DNA of 19,565 nt from an uncultured Oscillospiraceae bacterium (GTDB lineage: Bacteria > Bacillota_A > Clostridia > Oscillospirales > Oscillospiraceae), in NCBI GenBank assembly GCA_947631215.1, contig CANRKN010000029.1, positions 1 to 19,565 on the forward strand, written 5' to 3'. The notes below the pieces were generated by a model. The model searched no databases. It was not told the origin of the DNA and saw only the letters and a program-made list of their open reading frames with translations. Below, piece by piece: positions 1 to 10,958 of the stretch. The stretch's first letter is position 1, and each line of letters begins with the position of its first letter. The translations under genes were made by a program, and so were the position numbers.

Positions 1-2336
<2,336 letters not shown>

Positions 2337-2337
<1 letters not shown>

Positions 2338-2651
2338 CAGCCGTTCACGATCCTTTCCACGATCTTGTCCACGACCTCATCCATTTTCTTGTCGGCACGG
2401 GCCTTCATGGCCGCCTCCCGGTTGCGGGTGTTGGACGCCAGCACGCCCGCGTCCTCCTTCGCCTTGTCGTCGGCCTTGCGGATCAGGTCCTTGATCTCGG
2501 CCTCCGCCTTTCCGTCGGCGGCGGCCATGGCCACCTTCACCGCGGCCTGGGCGTCTTCCACGGCCTTGCGGGCCTCCGCCTGGGCGGCGGCGCGGATCTG
2601 GCGGGCCTTCTCCTCGGCCAGGGCGATGGTATCCAGCGCCTCCAATGACAT
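2337..2651 (-). CDS. V-type ATP synthase G/H-like peripheral stalk subunit
   Basis: This is a 104-residue, almost entirely helical protein rich in Ala, Glu, Lys and Asp. Long heptad-like stretches (for example KVAMAAADGKAEAEIKDLIR) have no membrane segment. That composition and size match the NtpF/AhaH-type subunit that pairs with subunit E as a peripheral stalk. The call also relies on position: it is the first gene of the V-ATPase operon, directly before subunit I, as in many Clostridia. The ATG at 2651 follows AGGAGG at about 2662-2667. Its stop overlaps the start of ntpI by one base. Any charged coiled-coil protein could look similar, so the assignment is context-driven but fairly secure. 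Confidence 0.85.
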
Positions 2652-2735
2652 ATTCGAGCACCTCCTGACCTGTCGGTCTTTTCAGCGTTTTGTCTATACG
2701 TTTATATATACAAAATATAGTAGCCCTACCTGTCT

Positions 2736-2764
2736 ATAATACACGGACTTGCCCCTCGTTGCAA
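2736..2764 (-). promoter_or_regulatory. Sigma-A-type promoter of the V-ATPase operon
   Basis: On the minus strand TTGCAA (2759-2764) is separated by exactly 17 nt from TATTAT (2736-2741). Transcription would start near 2729, giving a leader of about 75 nt before the ATG at 2651. The leader is AT-rich with no obvious terminator. Confidence 0.7.
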
Positions 2765-2821
2765 TAGGAAATTGCCAATTTTGCCCGTTTTTTCACAAAA
2801 ACACTTATGCACTGTGACCGA

Positions 2822-2850
2822 TTGCACGCAAGCGAAATTTCACGTATAAT
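2822..2850 (+). promoter_or_regulatory. Sigma-A-type promoter of azlCD
   Basis: TTGCAC (2822-2827), a 17-nt spacer and a perfect TATAAT (2845-2850). Transcription would start near 2857. This lies before the AGGTGG ribosome site (2860-2865) and the ATG at 2874, and it makes an alternative GTG start at 2862 unlikely. Confidence 0.8.
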
Positions 2851-2873
2851 AAGCGAACGAGGTGGAAAGAGAC

Positions 2874-3596
2874 ATGAACCAAGCGCAAAAGCCGCCGGCC
2901 CGGCCTGCCGGCGCCGTCAAAGAGGCCTTCATCACGTCCGTGCCCGTCATGGCGGGGTATGTGGTGCTGGGGATAGGCTTCGGCATCCTGCTGCACGACG
3001 CGGGCTACGGGGTAGCCTGGTCCTTCGCCATGGCCCTTCTTATCTACGCCGGCTCCATGCAGTACGTGGGCGTGGGGCTTTTGGCCGGGGGCGCGTCGGT
3101 GATCACGGCCATATTGACCACCGTCATGGTCAACGCCCGGCATCTTTTTTACAGCGTCTCCATGATAGAGCGCTACCAGAACGCGGGCAAATATAAGCCC
3201 TACCTCATCTTCGCCCTGACGGACGAGACCTACTCCCTTCTCTGCGACGGAAAGGCCCCGGCGGGGGCGGACCCGGATAAATACCGGTTTCTGGTGTCCC
3301 TCTTCGACCAGTGCTACTGGGTCATTGGCTGCGTGCTGGGGAGCATCCTGGGCGCGGCGCTGCCCTTCAGCACGGCGGGCATCGAGTTTTCCATGACCGC
3401 GCTCTTCATCGCGTCCTTCACCCAGCAGTGGCTGGGCAGCCGCGAGCACCTGCCCGCCATCGTTGGCCTCATAGCGAGCCTCGTGTGTCTGCTCATCTTC
3501 GGGCCGGACGATTTCCTCATCCCCGCCATGCTGGCCATCACGGCGGCGCTCACCCTGCTGCGGCCCCGCCTCAGTGGAAAGGGGGCGGCAAAATGA
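2874..3596 (+). CDS. azlC: AzlC family branched-chain amino acid exporter, large subunit
   Basis: This 240-residue multi-pass inner-membrane protein is the large subunit of the AzlCD exporter for branched-chain amino acids and analogues. Family hallmarks are the glycine-rich first helices (YVVLGIGFGILL), the segment YAGSMQYVGVGLLAGGAS, then VMVNARHLFYS and a DETYSL motif. At least five hydrophobic segments are visible. I place the start at the ATG at 2874 because AGGTGG sits 8 nt upstream, while the in-frame GTG at 2862 overlaps that ribosome site and has none of its own. The stop overlaps the azlD ATG (ATGA), so the two subunits are coupled. The substrate is inferred from the family; no local biosynthetic gene narrows it. 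Confidence 0.93.
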   Translation: MNQAQKPPARPAGAVKEAFITSVPVMAGYVVLGIGFGILLHDAGYGVAWSFAMALLIYAGSMQYVGVGLLAGGASVITAILTTVMVNARHLFYSVSMIERYQNAGKYKPYLIFALTDETYSLLCDGKAPAGADPDKYRFLVSLFDQCYWVIGCVLGSILGAALPFSTAGIEFSMTALFIASFTQQWLGSREHLPAIVGLIASLVCLLIFGPDDFLIPAMLAITAALTLLRPRLSGKGAAK

Positions 3597-3919
3597 GCGG
3601 AAACGCACACGCCGCGGCACTGGTGGCCGCCATGAGCGTCGTCACCATTTTACTCAGGGCCCTGCCCTTTCTCATCTTCCGCCGGGGAAAGCGGATCCCC
3701 GCCTATGTGGCCTATCTGGGTGAGGTGCTGCCCCAGGCCATCATAGGCATGCTGGTGATATACTGCCTCAAGGACATGACCTTCGCCCATGCCCCCTACG
3801 GCCTGCCGGAGCTTCTCGCCGCCGGGGCGGTGGTGGCCCTGCAGGCGTGGCGGAGGAATTCTCTCATAAGCATCCTCTCCGGCACGGCCATCTACATGAT
3901 ACTGATCCGGGTCATCTGA
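3593..3919 (+). CDS. azlD: AzlD family branched-chain amino acid exporter, small subunit
   Basis: This 108-residue membrane protein has three to four hydrophobic helices and the family features TILLRALPFLIF near the N-terminus, YLGEVLPQAIIGMLVIYCL in the middle and NSLISILSGTAIYMIL at the end. The size is typical of AzlD. The start codon lies inside the azlC stop (ATGA overlap at 3593-3596), the usual arrangement for this two-subunit transporter. AzlD is required with AzlC for export. The operon ends at a bidirectional terminator just downstream. Confidence 0.92.
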   Translation: MSGNAHAAALVAAMSVVTILLRALPFLIFRRGKRIPAYVAYLGEVLPQAIIGMLVIYCLKDMTFAHAPYGLPELLAAGAVVALQAWRRNSLISILSGTAIYMILIRVI

Positions 3920-3922
3920 CGA

Positions 3923-3957
3923 AAAACGGAGACGGGAACGAATCCCGTCTCCGTTTT
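3923..3957. terminator. Bidirectional intrinsic terminator between azlD and the Mbeg1-like gene
   Basis: A perfect 15-bp inverted repeat (AAAACGGAGACGGGA at 3923-3937, its complement at 3943-3957) encloses a 5-nt loop. It has T-runs on both strands (TTTT on plus, TTTTT on minus). It serves the convergent azlD and 3959-5071 genes. Confidence 0.9.
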
Positions 3958-3958
3958 G

Positions 3959-5071
3959 TCATACGCCGGCGCCGATGGCCTCCCGGCCCGCCTCCACGGC
4001 CTCCCGGCCGGCGCTCTTTGCCAGCATCTTCAAGGCCTCATAGGCCGCGGCGCGCATCTTCTCGTCCATGCCCGCCACGGACTTGACCATGCTCCAGGCC
4101 GCGCCCATCCAGTTCTCCTTCATCTCGTGCATGGTGCTCATCCGGGTGTCCGTCAGCACTGTGTACACCGTGTCCACGAAGCCCTCAAACTGCTCCGGGG
4201 TCATGTCTTTGGTCCAGTCCTTGATGGTGGCGTCCACGAACCGGCTGCTGCCGGTGACCGTCTCCAGCGCCACGAACCCGGCGCCCAGCACCTCCCAGGA
4301 ATAGATGTCGTGCTGGCTCAGGCCCGACTCGGTGGAGTGGACCACCGTGTGGCCCTCCGGGTGGCCCATGAGCATGCCCACCACGGAGGACTGGGGCACG
4401 TAGGTATGTATCCGCTCCCGGATGGCCTGGTAGCCGTCGGTGTCGATGATGTTGTCGTAAAAGCCCGGGCCGTCGTAGTTGTAGACCGCGTCTATCTTAT
4501 CCTGCACGTCCCGGCCGCAGAAGGCCCCGGCGTATACCGCCAGATTCCCGCCCTTGGAGTGGCCGCACAATATGAGCCGGCCGCCTACCTTCTCCCAGAT
4601 GCGGTCCACATAGTCCGCCGCCAGCTTCTGGCCCGGCACCGGGCAGCGGAAGGACATGTTCATGTCCTCCTTCCAGCCGATGACCGTGCTGTCCGTGCCC
4701 CTAAACACGATGGCGCAGAGGTCCTCGTCCAGCCGCACCGTGACGGCGGAGAACTGGGTCTGCAGCACGTCGTCCAGGACGTTGCCGTGAAAGCCCACCT
4801 CCAGCGCTCCAAACCGGCCGCTGGCCGCCAAGGCCGGCAAAAGCTCGTTGTCCCGCTGTCTCCAGTGCTCCCCCACCTTGAGATTCGTGTCCGCCATGGC
4901 CTGGGCCGAGAGGTCGCGGATGGAGATGAACCGTTTTGGCAGCGGCTGGGTGAAGCACTCAAAGGGCACATAGGCGAACCGGGACAATATCATCCCGTCG
5001 ATCTCGTTGAAAGTGCTCTGCCGCAGGGTGAGGTCCCCCCGCCAGGCAAGGTAATCGAACAAGTCAGCCAT
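3959..5071 (-). CDS. DUF2974 / Mbeg1-like alpha/beta hydrolase of unknown substrate
   Basis: This 370-residue cytoplasmic protein has the architecture of the DUF2974 (Mbeg1-like) family, related to class 3 lipases. The N-terminal signature DYLAWRGDLTLRQSTFNEID is present. FRGTD lies at 123-127. The nucleophile elbow GHSKGG at 170-175 carries the likely catalytic Ser172. YNYDGPGF follows at 198-205, and SQHDIYSW contains His254. Asp200 and His254 are plausible triad partners. No signal peptide is seen. The last 40 residues are an Ala/Lys/Glu helix. Start ATG at 5071 follows GGGAGGG. It is the second gene of an operon with a DUF1643 protein 15 nt upstream. The substrate is unknown; esterase or lipase chemistry is inferred from the fold only. 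Confidence 0.85.
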   Translation of the reverse strand: MADLFDYLAWRGDLTLRQSTFNEIDGMILSRFAYVPFECFTQPLPKRFISIRDLSAQAMADTNLKVGEHWRQRDNELLPALAASGRFGALEVGFHGNVLDDVLQTQFSAVTVRLDEDLCAIVFRGTDSTVIGWKEDMNMSFRCPVPGQKLAADYVDRIWEKVGGRLILCGHSKGGNLAVYAGAFCGRDVQDKIDAVYNYDGPGFYDNIIDTDGYQAIRERIHTYVPQSSVVGMLMGHPEGHTVVHSTESGLSQHDIYSWEVLGAGFVALETVTGSSRFVDATIKDWTKDMTPEQFEGFVDTVYTVLTDTRMSTMHEMKENWMGAAWSMVKSVAGMDEKMRAAAYEALKMLAKSAGREAVEAGREAIGAGV

Positions 5072-5086
5072 CCTTATATCCCTCCC

Positions 5087-5701
5087 TTATAGACAGTTCT
5101 CGCAGTAGGCCGCCGGGTCAAAGGGGTCCAGCGGGCTGCCGCTCTTTAAATACAGCGGGTGATGGGGGTGGCCCCGTTTGGACCGGGGCCCGGCGGTGTA
5201 CCACACCGCCCCGTATTGCCGCCCCAGGTCCAGCATATCCAGGAGGCAGTCCTTTAAATACCCCCGGGTCTCGATGATGTTCCCCCAGGCCGCCCATACG
5301 GCGGGGGCGGGCCCGGCGTGGGCCAGGACATATGCAAAGGCCGCCATGTTCTCCCGGTGGAGAGCGGGGTTCATCTCCCGCTCCATGTCCTGGGGCCTCG
5401 TGGCACGCTGGGCGTAGACGTTGAACATGATGAAGCTGTCGAAGCCGTTGGCGGCGGCGATGCGCTCCACGCTCTTCAGTGTGGGGTCCAGGTTCCCCGG
5501 CTCCGCCGTGGAGGGGTTGATGCCGATGCAGATGAGGGGATGGGCCCCCCGGGTGCCCAATATGTACCGGTAATCCGCGTAGAAATCCGGCACATAGAGC
5601 CACTTCTCCCTGTCGTAGCCGTCCCCCTGGCCGGACCGGGCCATGGCCTCGTCGAAGGTCAGCAGGTCAAGCGCCGCCGTGGGCGCCGACGGGATATGCA
5701 T
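5087..5701 (-). CDS. DUF1643 domain protein
   Basis: This 204-residue soluble protein of the uncharacterised DUF1643 family has the core pattern YILGTRGAHPLICIGINPST (about 46-65), followed by LDPTLKSVERIA and FIMFNVYAQRATRP. An Ala/Trp-rich segment (AVWAAWGNIIETRGYL) and a His-rich GHPHHPLYLK near the C-terminus follow. These conserved blocks suggest an enzyme or nucleotide-binding protein, but no function is established. I choose the ATG at 5701, with AAGGGGG about 8 nt upstream. The frame stays open to 5956, but that extension would overlap the well-supported U32 gene on the other strand. The hydrolase gene follows after 15 nt and is probably co-transcribed. Confidence 0.82.
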   Translation of the reverse strand: MHIPSAPTAALDLLTFDEAMARSGQGDGYDREKWLYVPDFYADYRYILGTRGAHPLICIGINPSTAEPGNLDPTLKSVERIAAANGFDSFIMFNVYAQRATRPQDMEREMNPALHRENMAAFAYVLAHAGPAPAVWAAWGNIIETRGYLKDCLLDMLDLGRQYGAVWYTAGPRSKRGHPHHPLYLKSGSPLDPFDPAAYCENCL

Positions 5702-5725
5702 GGTGTCGCCCCCTTTCGCCCTACC

Positions 5726-5731
5726 ATTATA
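5726..5731 (-). promoter_or_regulatory. Possible -10 box of the DUF1643 operon
   Basis: A perfect TATAAT lies on the minus strand 24 nt before the DUF1643 start codon. No good -35 lies at 16-18 nt; the best match is a weak TTCCCT-like hexamer near 5749-5754. It directly abuts the plus-strand -35 of the U32 gene. Confidence 0.45.
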
Positions 5732-5732
5732 A

Positions 5733-5761
5733 TTGACAGGAGCGGAAAAGGGAAGTAAAAT
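5733..5761 (+). promoter_or_regulatory. Consensus sigma-A promoter of the U32 gene
   Basis: Perfect TTGACA (5733-5738), a 17-nt spacer and TAAAAT (5756-5761). Transcription would start near 5768, followed by AAGGGAGG (5775-5782) and the ATG at 5790. Confidence 0.85.
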
Positions 5762-5789
5762 CAACAAAATAACGAAGGGAGGCGCGTCC

Positions 5790-7817
5790 ATGCTGCCGGA
5801 GATATTGGCGCCCGTGGGGGGCGAAGAGCAGCTTCTGGCCGCGGTCCGCTGCGGGGCGGACTGCGTGTACCTGGGCACGGCCTCCTTCAACGCCCGGCGC
5901 AACGCCGCGAACTTCGGCCCGGAGGCCCTGGCGGAGGCTGTTCGGTACTGCCGCACCCACGGGGTGAAGGTCTACATCACCGTGAACACCCTGGTGACGG
6001 AGGACGAACTGCCCGCTTTGGACGAGACGGCGGATAACATTGCCGCCGCAGGGGCCTACGGGGTCATATTGCAGGACATGGCCGCCCTGCGGCTATTCCG
6101 GGACAAGTACCCCGCCCTGCACCGGGTGGCCTCCACCCAGACCGCCGTCCACAACGTGGACGGGGCGAGGTTTTTGCAGGATATCGGCTTTGACAGCTTC
6201 GTACTGGCCCGGGAGCTGACATTGGGCGAGATGGAGAGGATATGCGCCGCCGTTGATATTTCCGCAGAGGCCTTCGTCCACGGGGCCCACTGCATGAGCC
6301 TGTCCGGGGCCTGCACCCTCTCCGCCATGCTGGGAGGCCGCAGCGGCAACCGGGGTCTCTGCGCCCAGCCCTGCCGCCTGGACTGGCGGTGCGGCAAAGG
6401 GGACCATGTACTGTCATTAAAGGACATGAGCCTTATCGGCCACATCCGGGCGCTTTCAAACGCCGGGGTGGCGACACTGAAGATAGAGGGCCGGATGAAG
6501 CGGCCCGAATACGTGGCCGCCGCCGTCACCGCCTGCAAGTGTGCCCGGGAGGGCAGGCCCTACGACCGGGATACCCTGGCCGCGGCCTTCTCCCGCAGCG
6601 GCTTCACCGACGGCTATCTCACCGGCCGCCGGGACAAAAATATGTTCGGCTTTCGCACCAAAGAGGACGTGACCGCCGCGGCAGATGCCCTGCCAAAGCT
6701 CGCCGCGCTGTATCGGAAGGAGACGCCCCTCGTCCCCGTGGACATGGCCTTTTCCATGACCCCGGACAGCGCCCGCCTCAGCGTTTCCGACGGGACGAAC
6801 ACCGTCACGGCGGATGGTCCCGCCCCCGAGGCCGCCGTCAGCCGGCCCCTGGACGCGGAACGTGCCCGACAGAGTCTGGAAAAGACCGGCGGGACGCAGT
6901 ATTATGTTAACTCTTTTAACGCGGCTATCGCCCCCGGCCTGGCCCTCCCCGCCGCGGCCTTGAACGGCATGCGCCGGGCGGCGCTGGCCCAGCTGGAGGA
7001 AGTCCGCGGACAAGCGTCGAAAATGGCCGCCGGGCCCTATGCGCCTGTGGTCCCCGAACGGCGCTCCCACCCGTCCCCCTCCCCTCTGTGGGCCCGGTTT
7101 TATACAGCGGAGCAGATCGTTGACGCGGACGCGCTGGAACGCCTCATCCTCCCGGTGGAGGCTGTCACGCCCGCTTTGCTGGACCGCTATGGGGACAAGC
7201 TCACGGCGGAGCTGCCCGCGGCCCTGTGGCCGGAGGACGAGGCAGCGCTGGAGGACAAGCTGACATCCCTCAAAGCCGCCGGGCTGCGGGAGGTCTGGGC
7301 GGACAATATCTATGGCATTTCTCTGGGCCGCTGCCTGGGCCTCACGGTCCGGGGCGGGTTCGGGCTCAACATCACCAACGCCCAGAGTATTTATTTTTAT
7401 GTAAACCAAAGATTGGCCAGCCTCACCCTCTCCTTTGAGCTGCCCATGAAGAAGCTCCGGGCCCTTGATGGGCCCATCTCCTGGGGCGTGGCCGCCTACG
7501 GCCACCTGCCCCTGATGCGGTTTCGTGCCTGCCCCGTCCGGGCCAGTATGGGCTGCGCCGCCTGTGGCGGCAAGGGCGAACTGACAGACCGGAAAGGCGT
7601 CACTTTCCCGGTGGAGTGCGGCGGCAAGCGTTACGCCTCTCTTCTCAACAGCGTGCCCCTGCACATCGGGGACAGGGACGATCCCGGGGACTGGCGGCTA
7701 TTGTGGTTCACCCGGGAGACGCGGTCCCGCTGCGCCGCCGTCATCCGGGAATTCCGGGAAGGTCTTCCCTCCTCCCTGCCCCGTACCGGCGGGCTCTATT
7801 ACCGCGAGCTTCTGTAG
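5790..7817 (+). CDS. U32 family protein (RlhA/TrhP-like RNA hydroxylase or peptidase)
   Basis: A 675-residue soluble protein. The U32 signature is complete at residues 160-178 (EAFVHGAHCMSLSGACTLS), with further cysteines at 191 and 195 in NRGLCAQPCR. A second Cys cluster lies near 581-592 (CPVRASMGCAAC), followed by ELTDRKGVTFPV, as in long U32 proteins. The N-terminus (PEILAPVGGEEQLLAAVRCGAD) is a typical TIM-barrel-like opening. Family members RlhA and TrhP hydroxylate 23S rRNA or tRNA; older annotation calls them collagenase-like peptidases. The RNA-modification role is inferred, since this long form is not specifically characterised. The ATG at 5790 is chosen because AAGGGAGG precedes it and the promoter begins transcription near 5768. 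mntP follows after 51 nt. Confidence 0.9.
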   Translation: MLPEILAPVGGEEQLLAAVRCGADCVYLGTASFNARRNAANFGPEALAEAVRYCRTHGVKVYITVNTLVTEDELPALDETADNIAAAGAYGVILQDMAALRLFRDKYPALHRVASTQTAVHNVDGARFLQDIGFDSFVLARELTLGEMERICAAVDISAEAFVHGAHCMSLSGACTLSAMLGGRSGNRGLCAQPCRLDWRCGKGDHVLSLKDMSLIGHIRALSNAGVATLKIEGRMKRPEYVAAAVTACKCAREGRPYDRDTLAAAFSRSGFTDGYLTGRRDKNMFGFRTKEDVTAAADALPKLAALYRKETPLVPVDMAFSMTPDSARLSVSDGTNTVTADGPAPEAAVSRPLDAERARQSLEKTGGTQYYVNSFNAAIAPGLALPAAALNGMRRAALAQLEEVRGQASKMAAGPYAPVVPERRSHPSPSPLWARFYTAEQIVDADALERLILPVEAVTPALLDRYGDKLTAELPAALWPEDEAALEDKLTSLKAAGLREVWADNIYGISLGRCLGLTVRGGFGLNITNAQSIYFYVNQRLASLTLSFELPMKKLRALDGPISWGVAAYGHLPLMRFRACPVRASMGCAACGGKGELTDRKGVTFPVECGGKRYASLLNSVPLHIGDRDDPGDWRLLWFTRETRSRCAAVIREFREGLPSSLPRTGGLYYRELL

Positions 7818-7868
7818 ACCTTTTTCCCCGCATAGCATGTACTATCCATAACGTCAGGAGGTGTGCCC

Positions 7869-8435
7869 ATGGGCCTTTGGGAGCTGTTCATACTGGCGCT
7901 GGGCCTGTCCATGGACGCCTTTGCGGTGAGCATCTGCAAGGGTCTGAGCCTGGGCAAGTCCATCGGCACCAAACACATGGCCGTCGCCGGAGCCTGGTTC
8001 GGCGGGTTCCAGGCGCTGATGCCCCTCATCGGCTTCTTCCTGGGCCGGTTCTTCGCGGAGATCATCACCGCCTACGACCACTGGGTGGCCTTCATCCTGC
8101 TGGCGATCATCGGCGGGAAGATGATATGGGAGGCCCTGGACCCGGCCTCGGCGGAGGACGTGGACGGGGCCATGGACGTAAAGACCATGTTCCTGCTGGC
8201 CGTGGCCACCAGCATCGACGCCCTTGCGGTGGGGGTGACCTTCGCCTTCCTGGACGTGAGCATCCTCCCGGCGGTGCTCTTCATCGGCGTCACCACTTTT
8301 GTCTGCTCCGCCGCCGGGGTGAAGGTGGGCAGCGTCTTCGGCGCCCGGTACAAGAAGAAGGCGGAACTGGCCGGCGGCGTGGTGCTGGTGCTTATCGGCC
8401 TAAAACTCCTGCTGGAGGGCCTTGGAATTTTGTAA
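7869..8435 (+). CDS. mntP: Manganese efflux pump MntP
   Basis: This 188-residue inner-membrane protein, the usual MntP length, has six hydrophobic helices in two homologous halves. The paired membrane Asp motifs are LGLSMDAFAVS (Asp16) and VATSIDALAVG (Asp117), equivalent to the essential Asp16 and Asp118 of E. coli MntP. The C-terminal AGGVVLVLIGLKLLLEGLGI is also typical. It exports Mn2+. I choose the ATG at 7869 because AGGAGGT (7856-7862) ends 6 nt upstream; the in-frame GTG at 7863 has no room for a ribosome site. The 51-nt upstream gap is too short for a yybP-ykoY manganese riboswitch, which often precedes mntP. It may be read through from the U32 gene. Confidence 0.95.
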   Translation: MGLWELFILALGLSMDAFAVSICKGLSLGKSIGTKHMAVAGAWFGGFQALMPLIGFFLGRFFAEIITAYDHWVAFILLAIIGGKMIWEALDPASAEDVDGAMDVKTMFLLAVATSIDALAVGVTFAFLDVSILPAVLFIGVTTFVCSAAGVKVGSVFGARYKKKAELAGGVVLVLIGLKLLLEGLGIL

Positions 8436-8460
8436 GATATGCCGATTTTGCAATTTGCAC

Positions 8461-8488
8461 TGTAAAAAAATGCAAAAACGTGTATAAT
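8461..8488 (+). promoter_or_regulatory. Probable glnS promoter
   Basis: A perfect TATAAT (8483-8488) precedes the glnS ribosome site. The -35 is weak: TGTAAA at 8461-8466 with a 16-nt spacer, or TTGCAC at 8455-8460 with an over-long 22-nt spacer. The short leader (about 28 nt) has no T-box. A weak AT-rich inverted repeat (TTTTGCA...TGCAAAA) overlaps the region. Confidence 0.5.
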
Positions 8489-8522
8489 TCAAGTGTAACT
8501 AAGGAAAAAGCGAGGCGTTACC

Positions 8523-10193
<1,671 letters not shown>

Positions 10194-10214
10194 TATATTA
10201 ATATTATGTAAACT

Positions 10215-10240
10215 GACCGTCCCGGTCCTCCGGGGCGGTC
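10215..10240 (+). terminator. Probable glnS terminator
   Basis: An 11-bp stem with one G-U pair (GACCGTCCCGG at 10215-10225 with CCGGGGCGGTC at 10230-10240) closes a TCCT loop. The tail CTTTGTT is only a weak U-run. The -35 of the next gene begins 6 nt later. Confidence 0.6.
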
Positions 10241-10245
10241 CTTTG

Positions 10246-10274
10246 TTGACAATCCCCACGGTGGTGTATTATAG
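10246..10274 (+). promoter_or_regulatory. Promoter of the HAD-IB phosphatase gene
   Basis: Perfect TTGACA (10246-10251) with TTATAG (10269-10274) at 17 nt, or TATTAT (10267-10272) at 15 nt. The predicted start site falls at about 10279-10282, essentially on the ATG of the next gene. Confidence 0.7.
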
Positions 10275-10281
10275 TCAGAGC

Positions 10282-10827
10282 ATGAACGTCTACGACTTTG
10301 ACAAGACCATATACCCCCGGGACAGCACGGCCCAGTTCTATCTTTGGTGCCTGCGGCGGTATCCCGGCACATGGCTCACCCTGCCCTGCACTGCTTGGGC
10401 CTTTGTCTGTCTGGGGCTGAAGCTCAAGCCCAAGACCGCCTGCAAGCAGATATTCTACCGCTTCCTGCGCCATGTGCCCGCCGCCGCGCCGGAGACCTTC
10501 TGGCGGGGTCATATCGGGGATATATGCCCCTGGTACCTGGCCCAGCAGCGGCCGGATGATCTCATCATATCCGCGTCGCCGGAATTTCTCCTGCGGCCTG
10601 CGGCCCGGGCCTTGGGCTTCGCCCTCATCGCCTCCCCTGTGGAGCAGGCCACCGGGCTCTATAAAGGCGAGAACTGCCACGGCCCGGAGAAGGTACGCAG
10701 GTTTCGGGACGCCTATGGCAACGCCCCCATTGAGGGCTTCTGGTCCGACTCCCGCTCCGACACGCCCATGGCGGAGCTGGCCCAGCACGCCTTTCTCGTC
10801 ACCAAAACGGGGAACATCCCCTGGTGA
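10282..10827 (+). CDS. HAD-IB family phosphatase
   Basis: This 181-residue haloacid-dehalogenase superfamily hydrolase of the phosphoserine-phosphatase-like IB type has all four motifs. Motif I is YDFDKTIYPRDST, with nucleophile Asp5 and acid/base Asp7. Motif II is LIISASPEFL (Ser97). Motif III Lys is in HGPEKVRRF (K137). Motif IV is FWSDSRSDTPMAE (Asp156, Asp160). A hydrophobic cap segment spans about 31-48. The substrate is unknown; such proteins dephosphorylate small phosphoesters. The ATG at 10282 must be at or before the true start because motif I begins at residue 4. There is no Shine-Dalgarno before it and the -10 box ends 7-9 nt upstream, so the mRNA appears leaderless. It stands alone between glnS and xpt. 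Confidence 0.88.
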   Translation: MNVYDFDKTIYPRDSTAQFYLWCLRRYPGTWLTLPCTAWAFVCLGLKLKPKTACKQIFYRFLRHVPAAAPETFWRGHIGDICPWYLAQQRPDDLIISASPEFLLRPAARALGFALIASPVEQATGLYKGENCHGPEKVRRFRDAYGNAPIEGFWSDSRSDTPMAELAQHAFLVTKTGNIPW

Positions 10828-10886
10828 GTTGTCCAAGTCGTATAAAAAGGGCTGTAAAATTCTGTCAGATATCTTGCGGCTGCCTC

Positions 10887-10916
10887 TTGCAAAGGGGCGG
10901 CCGCTCATTGTACAAT
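10887..10916 (+). promoter_or_regulatory. xpt promoter
   Basis: TTGCAA (10887-10892), an 18-nt spacer and TACAAT (10911-10916). The start would lie near 10923, leaving a leader of about 36 nt before the ATG at 10959. The preceding stretch 10828-10886 holds nothing else I can recognise. Confidence 0.65.
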
Positions 10917-10958
10917 GAACTATCAACGGGCCGCAGGCCGACGGAGGTGTATTTCCCC

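Noticed and set aside
2862..2873. GTG start for azlC four codons upstream
   Set aside because: The GTG lies within the ribosome site of the ATG at 2874 and only 5 nt after the predicted transcription start.
5702..5956. N-terminal extension of the DUF1643 gene to 5956
   Set aside because: It would cross the promoter region and overlap the U32 coding sequence; the ATG at 5701 has a ribosome site and the family begins there.
6456..7664. Minus-strand open frame opposite the U32 gene
   Set aside because: No ribosome site or recognisable domain; the plus strand is well supported.
7818..7868. yybP-ykoY manganese riboswitch before mntP
   Set aside because: Only 51 nt are available, too short for the aptamer, and no conserved loop is seen.
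8436..8522. T-box leader for glnS
   Set aside because: The gap is only 87 nt and lacks the T-box sequence and specifier hairpin.
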